From contig NZ_JBEQCS010000016.1 of NCBI RefSeq assembly GCF_046054195.1, positions 1-64,000 of the forward strand: a stretch of 64,000 bases of DNA, given 5' to 3'. Both the position numbers and the translations under genes were made by a program. The notes under the pieces are model-generated. The model searched no databases. It saw only the letters and a list, made by a program, of their open reading frames with translations, and had not been told where the DNA came from. Shown here one piece after another: positions 18,549-27,588 of the stretch. Every line of letters starts with the position of its first letter. Positions within the stretch are counted from its first letter, which is position 1. Source of the stretch: Celerinatantimonas sp046054195. Lineage in GTDB: Bacteria > Pseudomonadota > Gammaproteobacteria > Enterobacterales > Celerinatantimonadaceae.

Positions 18549-20321
18549 ATGCGCACTGTGTACTGTGGACAAGTCACATCTGAATATGAAGGCCAGGAAA
18601 TTGACCTGGTTGGTTGGGTTAATCGACGTCGCGATTTAGGCGGTGTTATCTTTATCGATCTGCGAGATCGCGAAGGCATTGTTCAGGTGGTATTTGACCC
18701 GGATCGTGAGGATTCCTTTGCTGTTGCGAATACTTTGCGTAACGAATTTTGTGTAAAACTGCGCGGTAAAGTGCGTCTTCGCCCAGAAGGTCAAGTTAAT
18801 AAAGATATGACCACTGGTGAAATCGAAGTGTTGGGCATAGAGCTTGAAATTCTAAACCGTTCTGCACCAGTGCCATTGGATAGTAATCAGGAAAACAGCG
18901 AAGAGCTGCGTCTTAAATATCGTTATATCGATTTACGTCGCCCTGAAATGACTCAGCGCTTGATGTTTCGTTCTAAAGTAACAAGCTTTATTCGTCGTTA
19001 TATGGATGATCATGGCTTTTTAGATATTGAAACACCGATGTTAACTAAAGCGACTCCTGAAGGGGCCCGTGATTACTTGGTTCCGAGTCGAACGAACCGC
19101 GGTAAATTCTTCGCACTTCCGCAGTCGCCTCAGCTGTTTAAACAGTTGCTGATGGTTGCAGGTATGGATCGTTACTATCAAATTGTGAAATGTTTCCGTG
19201 ACGAAGATTTACGTGCGGATCGCCAACCTGAATTTACTCAGGTTGATATTGAAACTTCATTCATGACCAGTGATGAAGTTCGCGAAATCACCGAAGCACT
19301 GCTTCGCAATCTGTTTAATCAGTTGCTCAATGTCGATTTGGGCGATTTCCCAATTATGACCTGGCATGAAGCGATGCGTTTGTATGGCAGTGATAAGCCA
19401 GACCTGCGTAACCCTATGCAGTTCATTGATGTCGCTGATTTATTAAAAGACGTTGAATTTAAAGTTTTTGCCGGACCTGCGAACGATCCAAAAGGGCGGG
19501 TTGCGATGCTGTGTGTCCCAGGTGGTGCTCAGTTATCTCGTAAGCAATTAGATGAATACACTAAATATATTGGCAAATATGGTGCTAAAGGCATGGCATG
19601 GATGAAAATCAATGATGCCAGTGCTGGCGCTGAAGGCGTCCAGTCGCCTGTTGCTAAGTTCTTAACTGCCGATATTATTGAAGCACTGATTAAACGAGCG
19701 AATGCTCAATCGGGTGATATTCTGCTCTTTGGTGCTGACAGCTACAATGTTGTTTGTGATGCCATCGGTGCTCTGCGCCTGAAAGTGGGCGAAGACTTAG
19801 GACTTGTTGAAAAAGGCTGGAAACCACTGTGGGTGGTTGATTTTCCAATGTTTGAAGAAGCGGATGGCCGTTTATGGGCAATGCATCATCCATTTACAGC
19901 GCCTGTCCCTGGTGTGACACCACAACAACTGCGTGAGAATCCAGCAGATGTTTTATCGAACGCCTATGACGTGGTGTTAAATGGCTTTGAAATTGGTGGC
20001 GGTTCAGTTCGTATTCATCAACAAGAAATGCAGTCTGCGGCATTTGAGGTATTGGGTATTAATGAAGAAGAAGCGCAAGATAAATTTGGCTTCTTGTTAC
20101 AAGCTCTGCAGTTCGGTGCGCCACCACATGCAGGCCTTGCATTAGGTCTGGACCGATTAGTGATGTTGATGACGGGCGCTTCCAATATTCGTGAAGTAAT
20201 GGCATTCCCTAAAACGACCACTGCTGGGTGTCCGCTCACCGATGCGCCAAGTGTTGCCAACCCTGAAGTGCTCAAAGAGTTGGGAATTGAAGTTGTCGCT
20301 AAAGAAAATAGCGATGAATAA
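18549..20321 (+). CDS. aspS: Aspartyl-tRNA synthetase
   Basis: Class IIb aminoacyl-tRNA synthetase charging tRNA-Asp. The 590-residue protein has an N-terminal OB-fold anticodon-binding domain, the class II motif 2 (CFRDEDLRADRQPEFTQ), the bacterial GAD insertion in the middle, and motif 3 in GLALGLDRLVMLMTGA. The C-terminal VMAFPKTTTAGCPLTDAPS is typical of bacterial AspRS. The ATG is preceded by a weak gggaag site. The gene is monocistronic by the terminator downstream. The presence of separate signatures for discriminating versus non-discriminating enzymes was not resolved by eye. Confidence 0.98.
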   Translation: MRTVYCGQVTSEYEGQEIDLVGWVNRRRDLGGVIFIDLRDREGIVQVVFDPDREDSFAVANTLRNEFCVKLRGKVRLRPEGQVNKDMTTGEIEVLGIELEILNRSAPVPLDSNQENSEELRLKYRYIDLRRPEMTQRLMFRSKVTSFIRRYMDDHGFLDIETPMLTKATPEGARDYLVPSRTNRGKFFALPQSPQLFKQLLMVAGMDRYYQIVKCFRDEDLRADRQPEFTQVDIETSFMTSDEVREITEALLRNLFNQLLNVDLGDFPIMTWHEAMRLYGSDKPDLRNPMQFIDVADLLKDVEFKVFAGPANDPKGRVAMLCVPGGAQLSRKQLDEYTKYIGKYGAKGMAWMKINDASAGAEGVQSPVAKFLTADIIEALIKRANAQSGDILLFGADSYNVVCDAIGALRLKVGEDLGLVEKGWKPLWVVDFPMFEEADGRLWAMHHPFTAPVPGVTPQQLRENPADVLSNAYDVVLNGFEIGGGSVRIHQQEMQSAAFEVLGINEEEAQDKFGFLLQALQFGAPPHAGLALGLDRLVMLMTGASNIREVMAFPKTTTAGCPLTDAPSVANPEVLKELGIEVVAKENSDE

Positions 20322-20374
20322 TTTTAAGTTCAATAGCTCGCTTTTTTAGGGAGTTATTTACTAAAAATGCAGAT

Positions 20375-20399
20375 AAAGGCCGTGTATTCGGCCTTTATT
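20375..20399 (+). terminator. Rho-independent terminator after aspS
   Basis: Eight-base perfect stem aaaggccg (20375-20382) and cggccttt (20389-20396) with a six-base loop; the T-tract is short (ttta), so it may be partly leaky into yebC. Confidence 0.7.
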
Positions 20400-20436
20400 G
20401 CAAATTAGATATTTAAAACTGAAGTGGAGAACCGTT

Positions 20437-21183
20437 ATGGCAGGTCACAGTAAATGGGCCAACATTAAACATCGTAAAGCTGCACAAGATGCCAAACGTG
20501 GAAAAGTCTTTACCAAGTTGATCCGCGAGCTTACCGTCTCTGCTCGTGAAGGCGGCTCTGATGCCGACAGCAACCCACGCTTACGTGCGGCTATTGATAA
20601 AGCTTTATCCAATAATATGACACGAGATACCGTGGACCGTGCAATTAAACGCGGTGCCGGTGAACTTGATGGTCAAGAATTAGAAACCGTTACCTATGAA
20701 GGCTACGGCCCGGGTGGCACGGCGGTGATGGTTGAGTGCATGACCGATAACCGTAACCGTACCGCAGGAAGTGTGCGTCATGCCTTTAGTAAAAGCGGTG
20801 GCAATTTAGGAACCGATGGTTCAGTGGCTTACCTTTTTGATAAAAAAGGTGTCATTAACTATGAACCGGGGCTTGATGAAGACGAAGTCATGGAAGTTGC
20901 CTTAGAAGCGGGTGCTGAAGACATTATTACGAACGATGATGGTAGTATTGATGTCTATACGACACCAGAGGATTTTGGCCACGTCAAAGATGCGTTAGAC
21001 AAAGCCGGTTTCAGCTCAGTCAATGCCGAAGTGACTATGGTGCCATCAACTACCGCAGAATTAGATGCGCAGACTGCTCCAAAACTGATGCGGTTAATCG
21101 ATATGTTAGATGATGACGATGATGTTCAGGAAGTTTATCACAACGCTGATATTTCAGATGAAATCATGGAAAGTCTCGATTAA
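20437..21183 (+). CDS. yebC: YebC/PmpR family protein (TACO1-like)
   Basis: Cytoplasmic YebC-family protein of 248 residues, historically called a transcriptional regulator and now linked to relief of ribosome stalling on proline-rich stretches. Family text: MAGHSKWANIKHRKAAQDAKR at the start, YEGYGPGG, TDNRNRTAGSVRHAFSKSGG. The ATG at 20437 has gtggaga upstream; the frame is open further upstream but those residues are unrelated to the family. It overlaps the ruvC start by one base (taATG), indicating coupling. Confidence 0.95.
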   Translation: MAGHSKWANIKHRKAAQDAKRGKVFTKLIRELTVSAREGGSDADSNPRLRAAIDKALSNNMTRDTVDRAIKRGAGELDGQELETVTYEGYGPGGTAVMVECMTDNRNRTAGSVRHAFSKSGGNLGTDGSVAYLFDKKGVINYEPGLDEDEVMEVALEAGAEDIITNDDGSIDVYTTPEDFGHVKDALDKAGFSSVNAEVTMVPSTTAELDAQTAPKLMRLIDMLDDDDDVQEVYHNADISDEIMESLD

Positions 21184-21704
21184 TGGCTATTTTTTTGGGA
21201 ATTGACCCCGGATCGCGGTTAACTGGTTTTGGGGTTATTCAGTATCAACATGGCAAGGCTGAATATTTAGGCAGTGGTTGCATTCGCATGCAAAAAGAAC
21301 CGTTACCTAATCGCTTAAAAACAATTTATCAGGGGGTTAGTGAGATTATCACTCAGTATCAACCTGATGAATTTGCGATTGAGCAGGTGTTTATGGCGCG
21401 CAATGCTGATTCGGCATTAAAACTCGGTCAAGCCAGAGGTGCAGCTATTGTCGCGGCAGTCAATTTTGATCTTCCGGTTTTTGAGTATTCTGCCCGGCAA
21501 ATTAAACAGTCAGTAGTAGGCACCGGCAGCGCCGAAAAAACACAAGTTCAGCAGATGGTAATGCAGATGCTTAAATTAAATGCAACGCCTCAGGCTGACG
21601 CCGCTGATGCTTTAGCTGTTTCTCTTTGCCATGCTCATACTCGCCAAAGTTTAATTAACATGTCTGGCCAAGCAAGGAAGACAGTGCGACGACGGCTGCG
21701 ATAA
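21183..21704 (+). CDS. ruvC: Holliday junction resolvase RuvC
   Basis: Endonuclease that cuts four-way DNA junctions during recombination repair; normally works with the RuvAB branch-migration motor. The 173-residue protein has the RNase H-like fold with the four acidic residues in GIDPGSR (Asp8), FAIEQVFMARN and the C-terminal ADAADALAVSLCHAH. It overlaps the yebC stop by one base. In most relatives ruvA and ruvB follow directly; here the next bases are AT-rich intergenic DNA and an unrelated leftward gene, so ruvAB must be elsewhere or absent. Confidence 0.96.
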   Translation: MAIFLGIDPGSRLTGFGVIQYQHGKAEYLGSGCIRMQKEPLPNRLKTIYQGVSEIITQYQPDEFAIEQVFMARNADSALKLGQARGAAIVAAVNFDLPVFEYSARQIKQSVVGTGSAEKTQVQQMVMQMLKLNATPQADAADALAVSLCHAHTRQSLINMSGQARKTVRRRLR

Positions 21705-21769
21705 TTTAATAGTTAAGGTGGGCTGTCGTGGTTTCTTTTTATAGGGATTAGCAAAGATAAGCCACGGTG

Positions 21770-21785
21770 AAATAATATATTATTT
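21770..21785. repeat. 16-bp AT-only perfect palindrome
   Basis: AAATAATA followed by TATTATTT, between the convergent ruvC and the leftward membrane-protein gene. It may be chance in AT-rich DNA, or part of a transcription end. Confidence 0.5.
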
Positions 21786-21833
21786 TAACTTTAAAGAGTT
21801 AACTTGCTAGCTATATAAAAAATATAAATTTAA

Positions 21834-22253
21834 TTAATTACCAATAGATACAGTGAACGGCGTTCCATATTGATGCCAATGCACAGCACTTAAATAGGCA
21901 ACGACTAATAACAGATTCATGGCCGCTGCTAATATATTGTGCATCACCATTAACCAATCTTTATAAAGAACTAATAATGCTAACAAAATAAAAAGTTCAA
22001 TGTCTAACATGACCATCGGGTTGGCTTGGGGGCTGTGCAGGGCAACATAGCCATACATCAGGTAAACCAATAACACTCTAAACCTTGCGTGATTAAGAAC
22101 AATAATCGATGCAGAAATTAACGCCGCAATGGTTCCTTGGTAGCTTCCGACACCAGTAGGGTATAGACTAGCTACACTGAGCATGAGCAAAGGAAACATA
22201 ACGACATATGTTTTTTGCTCAAACGAGAGAGTATTAGCACTGCTCAGTAACAT
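21834..22253 (-). CDS. Small polytopic membrane protein, paralogue 1 (chemoreceptor-sensor-like)
   Basis: Unassigned inner-membrane protein of about 139 residues with four to five predicted helices. It is clearly paralogous to the gene at 23551-23973: both share LSF-QKTYV near the start, Y-YGYVALH in the middle, and ELF-LLALL-LY-DWLMV-HN towards the end. The pattern VAL-(x)-ML/H-ELF-LLALLLxYxDW resembles the membrane-embedded N-terminal domain of some methyl-accepting chemotaxis proteins, but there is no HAMP or signalling domain in either gene or downstream. The ATG at 22253 is chosen because it aligns with the paralogue; an in-frame TTG at 22265 is possible. Function unknown. Confidence 0.7.
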   Translation of the reverse strand: MLLSSANTLSFEQKTYVVMFPLLMLSVASLYPTGVGSYQGTIAALISASIIVLNHARFRVLLVYLMYGYVALHSPQANPMVMLDIELFILLALLVLYKDWLMVMHNILAAAMNLLLVVAYLSAVHWHQYGTPFTVSIGN

Positions 22254-22535
22254 ATTATTTAACAATCCGTTGCTAATTAACCATGAAAAATGAGTTTATC
22301 CAATTAGCAAATTTAAAAATGTTAACTTGGTAGGCTCGGCTATTTTTATGACGAATAATTGTTAAAAATGTGAAGTTAGGCAGGTTGTTACTTGCTGCTT
22401 AAATTTGTACGAATGAGTTAATAAATTATATTTTTTAGTTTGTTATAAGTATTTAACGCATTTCTAACAGCAGCGTAAACTTGTGTTTAGTATAATTCAA
22501 ACGCTCAATCTGAGCTGTACTATAAGAGAGATTAT

Positions 22536-22796
22536 ATGCCACATAAAATGAGTGAAGCGTGGAGTCTGTTCTCGCCTGTTCAAGGAGAAGATTTAAATGT
22601 GTTTGCAAGCTCAATGAAAGGAGGCAATGTACACTATGAGCCGTTAGAAGCTGCTCATCAAAGTGGTAATGGAACGAACTATGCGTTCTTTTGTAATGCT
22701 ACAACTGATGAGAAACAATACCCTGTCATGGTTAATATTTATTGTAGTGCCAATGGCCATGTGAACGAAATAAAAGTAATCCGGCTCGAATACTAA
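22536..22796 (+). CDS. Hypothetical protein, 86 residues
   Basis: Not recognised. A small soluble-looking protein with a mid-region NYAFFCNATTDEKQYPVMVN and C-terminal VNEIKVIRLEY, which could be a compact alpha/beta fold. Two cysteines are present. The ATG follows ataagagag, an acceptable ribosome site, in a low-GC stretch. It stands alone, divergent from the membrane gene to its left and convergent with msrA. No function is proposed. Confidence 0.6.
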   Translation: MPHKMSEAWSLFSPVQGEDLNVFASSMKGGNVHYEPLEAAHQSGNGTNYAFFCNATTDEKQYPVMVNIYCSANGHVNEIKVIRLEY

Positions 22797-22801
22797 TTTT
22801 G

Positions 22802-22827
22802 ACCGACAGACATAACTGTCTGCCGGT
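22802..22827. terminator. Hairpin between convergent genes
   Basis: Arms accgacagaca (22802-22812) and tgtctgccggt (22817-22827), with one mismatch and a four-base loop. No T-run follows on either strand, so termination is plausible but not certain. Confidence 0.45.
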
Positions 22828-22843
22828 TCAAGTTGTCCCGAAA

Positions 22844-23323
22844 TTAACGATTTCTATATTTATTCAATAGCTCTAAAGGAATATGACAATAGTCATCAGG
22901 GTGAAGGGTCAACCGGTCTTGATGTTCGTCATCACTGCGCACGTAATTTTTTAATGGCAACACTTCTACTGCTATTTTTGCTGAGTCATCGCGACTATCA
23001 ATATAATCTCTTGCTCGCGCTAAATGTTCACTGTTGCGGCTATAGATACCGGTTCGGTATTTTGGTCCTTCGTCAATACCTTGCTTATTAATGCTATAAG
23101 GGTCAATGATTTCAAACAAGTAGCCTATGATTTTTGAAATACTGAGCACATTCGGGTCAAATACTGTTCTGACACACTCTGCATAGCCATCATATTCGCC
23201 TTGGGTGGTTTTATTATATTGGCCATTGGCTCGGCCAGCTTCTGTTTCGACAACTCCTGGTAGATGTTTAACAAACTCCTGAACGCCCCAAAGGCACCCA
23301 CCAGCGATGTAGATCTCTTGCAT
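22844..23323 (-). CDS. msrA: Peptide methionine (S)-S-oxide reductase, short MsrA-type
   Basis: Repairs methionine-S-sulfoxide using a catalytic cysteine. The 159-residue sequence has GGCLWGVQEF, the MsrA active site with Cys10, but with Leu where nearly all members have Phe (GCFWG). Other catalytic positions fit: Glu in GYAECVRTVFDP, Asp and Tyr in DEGPKYRTGIY. It lacks the usual N-terminal extension of E. coli MsrA, and it has a Cys near residue 50 next to the catalytic Glu and one at DDYCHIP that could act as resolving cysteine. It stands alone in a low-GC stretch. The annotation is good; divergence suggests a second, non-housekeeping MsrA. Confidence 0.82.
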   Translation of the reverse strand: MQEIYIAGGCLWGVQEFVKHLPGVVETEAGRANGQYNKTTQGEYDGYAECVRTVFDPNVLSISKIIGYLFEIIDPYSINKQGIDEGPKYRTGIYSRNSEHLARARDYIDSRDDSAKIAVEVLPLKNYVRSDDEHQDRLTLHPDDYCHIPLELLNKYRNR

Positions 23324-23550
23324 TTTGTTTCTCTAGATTTCTTGATTAGTTAAGTAAAATCCTATCATAATTTAACTAATTTATAAAAAACAACCACATT
23401 GAGGCTTTTGTATATTTGCTATCGCGTAATTAAAGCGATTGGTTAAGTGAATATGCTGATTTTGGGAGCAGTGATATGGGAATAAAGTCAGTGCCAGAAT
23501 ATGATAGGGAAGTAAGCGGGCCAGTTGTACGAGTCTGTTGTTGAGCTGTA

Positions 23551-23973
23551 TTAGTGCCCCGCAAATGCCATCGGCGAGCTTGACATAAATCCGTGCCATG
23601 TCCCTGCCGTTAGAAATGCCAAAATAACTACAATATTAATAAATCCAGCAAATAGATTATGAGCAACCATTAGCCAATCGTTATATAAAAGAAGTAGGGC
23701 CAGGAGTAAGAAAAGCTCTAAATGAAGCATTGTAAGCGCTGTTGAATGACCATTATGCAGTGCCACATAGCCATATAGTAAATATGCAAGCCAATAGCGA
23801 AACTTAGGCTGGTTGAGCCCAATAATTGCGATTGTTAGCCCGCCAATAAATAGAACTTGTAAACTGGTATCGTTTGTTTGTTCGATATAAATAAGATTTA
23901 GCACAACAAAAGGCAAAAGCAGGACGTAGGTCTTTTGTTGAAAGCTTAGCTGGTTTGCTAAGGATAAGATCAT
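23551..23973 (-). CDS. Small polytopic membrane protein, paralogue 2 (chemoreceptor-sensor-like)
   Basis: Paralogue of 21834-22253, about 140 residues with four to five predicted helices and the same landmarks: LSFQQKTYVLLLPFVVLN, LAYLLYGYVALHNGHST, then MLHLELFLLLALLLLYNDW and HNLFAGFIN. The histidine-bearing VALH, MLH and HN positions recall the heme- or metal-like membrane sensor domains found at the N-terminus of some chemoreceptors; no signalling domain follows. Start ATG at 23973 with caggaa eight bases upstream; a further in-frame codon at 23991 is less likely. The upstream DNA of both paralogues shares tgcttaaattt (24103-24113 here, 22396-22406 there). Function unknown. Confidence 0.7.
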   Translation of the reverse strand: MILSLANQLSFQQKTYVLLLPFVVLNLIYIEQTNDTSLQVLFIGGLTIAIIGLNQPKFRYWLAYLLYGYVALHNGHSTALTMLHLELFLLLALLLLYNDWLMVAHNLFAGFINIVVILAFLTAGTWHGFMSSSPMAFAGH

Positions 23974-24224
23974 TGTATGATTCCTGCCCAATCCATTGTT
24001 AAGCTAAGTGTAGCCTAACAAAGACCTGCAAAAGACTGGCTTGCCAAGAGCTATTAAGAATTTTGATTAAAATGAGAGATTCTGCTCATTATTTGAGGCT
24101 GTTGCTTAAATTTATAAGCTAAAGTTATATTTTTTTGCGTAATTATGCGCTGAGACAATGTGGATTTTAGTAAAACGAGCCTCTATCTATTAGTAGGCTC
24201 GTCTATGGTTTAGAGATGGCCGTT

Positions 24225-24854
24225 TTATTGAATATATGGGTTGTGGGCTCGTTCTTCACCTATGGTTGATTCAGGGCCATGTCCAGGGATAAACACATAC
24301 TCATCTTCTAAGCTCAGCAGATTGGTTTTAATCGAAGAAATTAAATCTGGGTAACTGCCTTGCGCAAAATCAGTGCGACCAATTGAATGATGAAATAACA
24401 CATCACCCACCCAAGCGAGGCGGTGTTGATGGTCAATAAATATGATGTGTCCTGGTGTGTGTCCTGGGCAGTGTTTGACACTTAATGTCAGCTTGCCAAT
24501 ATGAACCTCTTCTCCAGCATCAAGCCAGCGCTGAGGCGTAAACGGCTTTGTTTGACCAAAACCAAACATCTGGCACTGCTGCTCTAAACTATCGAGCCAG
24601 AACTTATCGGCAATATGAGGCCCTAAAATCGGCGCTTTAAAGTATTCAGCAATTTCTGTGGTGGCACCCACATGATCCAAGTGGCCATGAGTGAGTAGGA
24701 CATATTTGATTTCAAGACGTTTACGTTCAACTGCATCAATAATCGTTTGAGCATCCCCTCCGGGGTCGACAATTGCTGCTTCATTGGTTTGGTCGCACCA
24801 TATTAATGAACAATTTTGTGCAAACGGCGTGACGGGAATAATTTGATAAGCCAT
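24225..24854 (-). CDS. Metallo-beta-lactamase-fold hydrolase, YcbL-type glyoxalase II
   Basis: Zinc hydrolase of the glyoxalase II (hydroxyacylglutathione hydrolase) group, 209 residues. The metal-binding motif THGHLDHVG is at about residues 55-63, with further ligands in KHCPGHTPGHI, WVGDVLFHHSIGRTD and the C-terminal FIPGHGPESTIG. E. coli YcbL shares this layout and has glyoxalase II type activity in Salmonella. No signal peptide, so cytoplasmic. It is a single-gene unit just downstream, on the same strand, of the tRNA array; gloA for the first glyoxalase step is elsewhere in the window (37762-38169). Confidence 0.88.
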   Translation of the reverse strand: MAYQIIPVTPFAQNCSLIWCDQTNEAAIVDPGGDAQTIIDAVERKRLEIKYVLLTHGHLDHVGATTEIAEYFKAPILGPHIADKFWLDSLEQQCQMFGFGQTKPFTPQRWLDAGEEVHIGKLTLSVKHCPGHTPGHIIFIDHQHRLAWVGDVLFHHSIGRTDFAQGSYPDLISSIKTNLLSLEDEYVFIPGHGPESTIGEERAHNPYIQ

Positions 24855-24958
24855 AAATAATCTTAATTAACAACAGATAATTTAAGTGTAACGCAATCAC
24901 GTCAATAGCTGAAATGATAAGGACTTATTTAATAGAAGAGAGAACGTATGAGATAAAA

Positions 24959-25035
<77 letters not shown>

Positions 25036-25050
25036 ACAGGGGACTTAAAT

Positions 25051-25127
<77 letters not shown>

Positions 25128-25147
25128 ACAATATAAGATTATCGGAT

Positions 25148-25224
<77 letters not shown>

Positions 25225-25237
25225 TCCGATGCTGCGC

Positions 25238-25266
25238 ATGATAGGGGTTCGGCTTTTTAAAAGCAA
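25238..25266 (-). promoter_or_regulatory. Sigma-70 promoter of the tRNA-fMet array with GC-rich discriminator
   Basis: On the minus strand TTGCTT (25266-25261), a 17-base spacer and TATCAT (25243-25238), followed by GCGCAGC. The GC-rich stretch after the -10 is typical of stable-RNA promoters under stringent control. Confidence 0.75.
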
Positions 25267-25386
25267 GAAGAATTCCAATATTTCGATTCAACCGATTAAT
25301 TTACGATCAATTCGTGAAATACTACGTCTCAAAGCCAAAGCAAGCTATACTAGGCGCCAATTTTTAATGTAAGTAGATAAGAGCAT

Positions 25387-27504
25387 ATGCCAGAGTATTT
25401 TGCATCGGCCGCCAAAGGTTTAGAGCCATTAGTTGAATCAGAATTACGCTCGCAGGGGATTACCGACCTAAAAGTGACCGGTGCCGGCGTGCAATTTAAA
25501 GCCAGTCAAGAGCAGGCTTATCGGTTTTGTTTATGGAGCCGTTATGCATCACGGGTGATGCTTCAGCTTTCTAGTTTTGCCATTAATGATGTCATGGATT
25601 TGTATCTAGGTGCTAATTACATCGGCTGGGAGCAGCTGTTTAGTGCCGAACAGACATTCGTCGTGCATTGTTCTGGTACAAACCAAGTCATTAATAATAG
25701 CCAGTTTGGAGCGCTTAAAGTTAAAGATGCGATCGTGGATCGCTTTAACACTAAAGCGGGTACTCGGCCAAATGTCGATCGTCAGAATGCTGATATTCGC
25801 ATTGTATTACACATCCATCGCGATCAAGGTGCTATTTATTTAGATTTAGTCGGTGCGCCACTGAATCAGCGTGGTTATCGTCAGGTTCAAGGCAGCGCGC
25901 CACTTAAAGAAAACTTGGCTGCGGCATTGGTTACAAGAGCTGATTGGCAAAATGGGCCACTGGTTGACCCCATGTGTGGCTCGGGTACTTTACTTATAGA
26001 AGCGCTGCTCATCAAAGCCAATATTGCACCAGGCTATTTTCGAAACGAATACCTGTTAGCAAACTTAAGTGACTTTGACAGCGTTGTTTGGCAAAAGCTT
26101 AAAGATGAAGTTAATGAAAGCGCAGAGCAGGGGAAAGCTCGATTAGATTGTCACCTTTACGGGTATGATATTGACTCGGCAATGGTGAAGATGGCTCGGC
26201 GTAATATTCAAGATGCAGGCCTTGCAAAATGGATTACGGTCGAGCAAAAAGATGCGAAGAATCTAGTCAATCCAGAGCCCGAAGCGCAAACAGGTTTAGT
26301 GCTTTCAAACCCGCCATATGGTGAGCGTTTAGATGAAGTCCCGGCGTTAACGGGATTATTTAGCTCGTTAGGACGCCAGCTTAAAGCTGAATTTGCAAAC
26401 TGGCGTGTAGCAATGTTGTCTTCATCGGTCGAGCTGTTGGACTATTTACGTTTGCGCTCAGACAAGCAATATAAATTTTCCAATGGTCCACTTGATTGTA
26501 CGTTTAAGTTATATCAACTATCGAAAACACCAGTTGTAAGCGATGGTCAACGTTATGCTCAGGACTTTATCAACCGATTGGCTAAGAATCAGAAACGTTT
26601 GAACAAATGGCTTAAACGCGAAGGGCTTGAATGCTATCGACTCTATGATGCGGACTTACCTGATTACAATATGGCCGTTGATCGTTATCAGGATTATTGG
26701 GTGATTCAGGAGTACCGAGCGCCTAAATCGATAGATGCCAAAAAAGCCAGCCAACGTTTATTTGATGCTGTTAGCGGCATTGTTGAAGCGGGATTAGCAC
26801 AAGCGGACAAAGTGATTGTAAAACAGCGTGCTCGTCAGAAAGGGCGTGATCAGTATCAGAAGATGGATACACAGAGTAACCGCTTGGTAGTCAATGAATA
26901 TGGGGCGAAATTCTACGTTAACTTGCAGGATTATCTCGATACTGGCTTATTTTTAGATCACCGTAATATGCGCCGTTATTTAGCGCAAAATAGTCAAGAT
27001 AAACGGGTGCTGAACCTATTTGCTTATACCGGAACAGCCAGTGTGCAAGCGGCCCTTGGTAAAGCGAAATTAGTTACAACCGTTGATATGTCCAACACTT
27101 ATCTTAATTGGGCAAAAGATAACTTTCGTCTCAATCATCTGACGATTTCTGATCATGAGTTTATTCGAGCAGATTGTTTAAAATGGCTAAGTGAACAGAA
27201 TAATCGTCAATATGACCTGATTTTCTTGGACCCTCCAACATTTTCTAACTCGAAAAAAATGGAAGATGTCTTTGATGTCCAGCGTGACCATGTACAGTTG
27301 CTAAGCGATGCTATGAAACTTTTAAGTGAGGATGGCACGTTGATATTTTCCAATAATAAACGGCAATTTAAGCTTGATGAAGATGCGCTTAAACAAGCTG
27401 GTTTTACCTGGACCAATATCTCCAAAGATTCGCTTAGTGAAGATTTTCAGCGTAATAAAGTAATTCATCAATGTTGGTTAATTGGCCATGATAAGGCACA
27501 ATGA
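25387..27504 (+). CDS. rlmL: 23S rRNA methyltransferase RlmKL (m2G2445 and m7G2069)
   Basis: Fused enzyme with two methyltransferases for 23S rRNA. The 705-residue protein has an N-terminal THUMP domain (about 1-160), the RlmL domain with VDPMCGSGTLLIEA and the SNPPYGERL N-methylation motif, and the C-terminal RlmK domain with VLNLFAYTGTASVQAA and FLDPPTFSNSKKM. Length matches E. coli RlmKL (about 702). The start ATG at 25387 is preceded by agataagag. Followed by uup with an 84-base gap, as in E. coli. Firm identification. Confidence 0.97.
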   Translation: MPEYFASAAKGLEPLVESELRSQGITDLKVTGAGVQFKASQEQAYRFCLWSRYASRVMLQLSSFAINDVMDLYLGANYIGWEQLFSAEQTFVVHCSGTNQVINNSQFGALKVKDAIVDRFNTKAGTRPNVDRQNADIRIVLHIHRDQGAIYLDLVGAPLNQRGYRQVQGSAPLKENLAAALVTRADWQNGPLVDPMCGSGTLLIEALLIKANIAPGYFRNEYLLANLSDFDSVVWQKLKDEVNESAEQGKARLDCHLYGYDIDSAMVKMARRNIQDAGLAKWITVEQKDAKNLVNPEPEAQTGLVLSNPPYGERLDEVPALTGLFSSLGRQLKAEFANWRVAMLSSSVELLDYLRLRSDKQYKFSNGPLDCTFKLYQLSKTPVVSDGQRYAQDFINRLAKNQKRLNKWLKREGLECYRLYDADLPDYNMAVDRYQDYWVIQEYRAPKSIDAKKASQRLFDAVSGIVEAGLAQADKVIVKQRARQKGRDQYQKMDTQSNRLVVNEYGAKFYVNLQDYLDTGLFLDHRNMRRYLAQNSQDKRVLNLFAYTGTASVQAALGKAKLVTTVDMSNTYLNWAKDNFRLNHLTISDHEFIRADCLKWLSEQNNRQYDLIFLDPPTFSNSKKMEDVFDVQRDHVQLLSDAMKLLSEDGTLIFSNNKRQFKLDEDALKQAGFTWTNISKDSLSEDFQRNKVIHQCWLIGHDKAQ

Positions 27505-27588
27505 TGGCCAATAGATACATGTAATGTTATCCATTTAAAGCAATAGCGTTAAACGCGCTGTTGCTTATCATCGAAAGAAGAATTAATC

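Noticed and set aside
23381..23599. 72-codon leftward frame between msrA and the second membrane paralogue
   Set aside because: It overlaps the paralogue's end in another frame and resembles no protein; no ribosome site.
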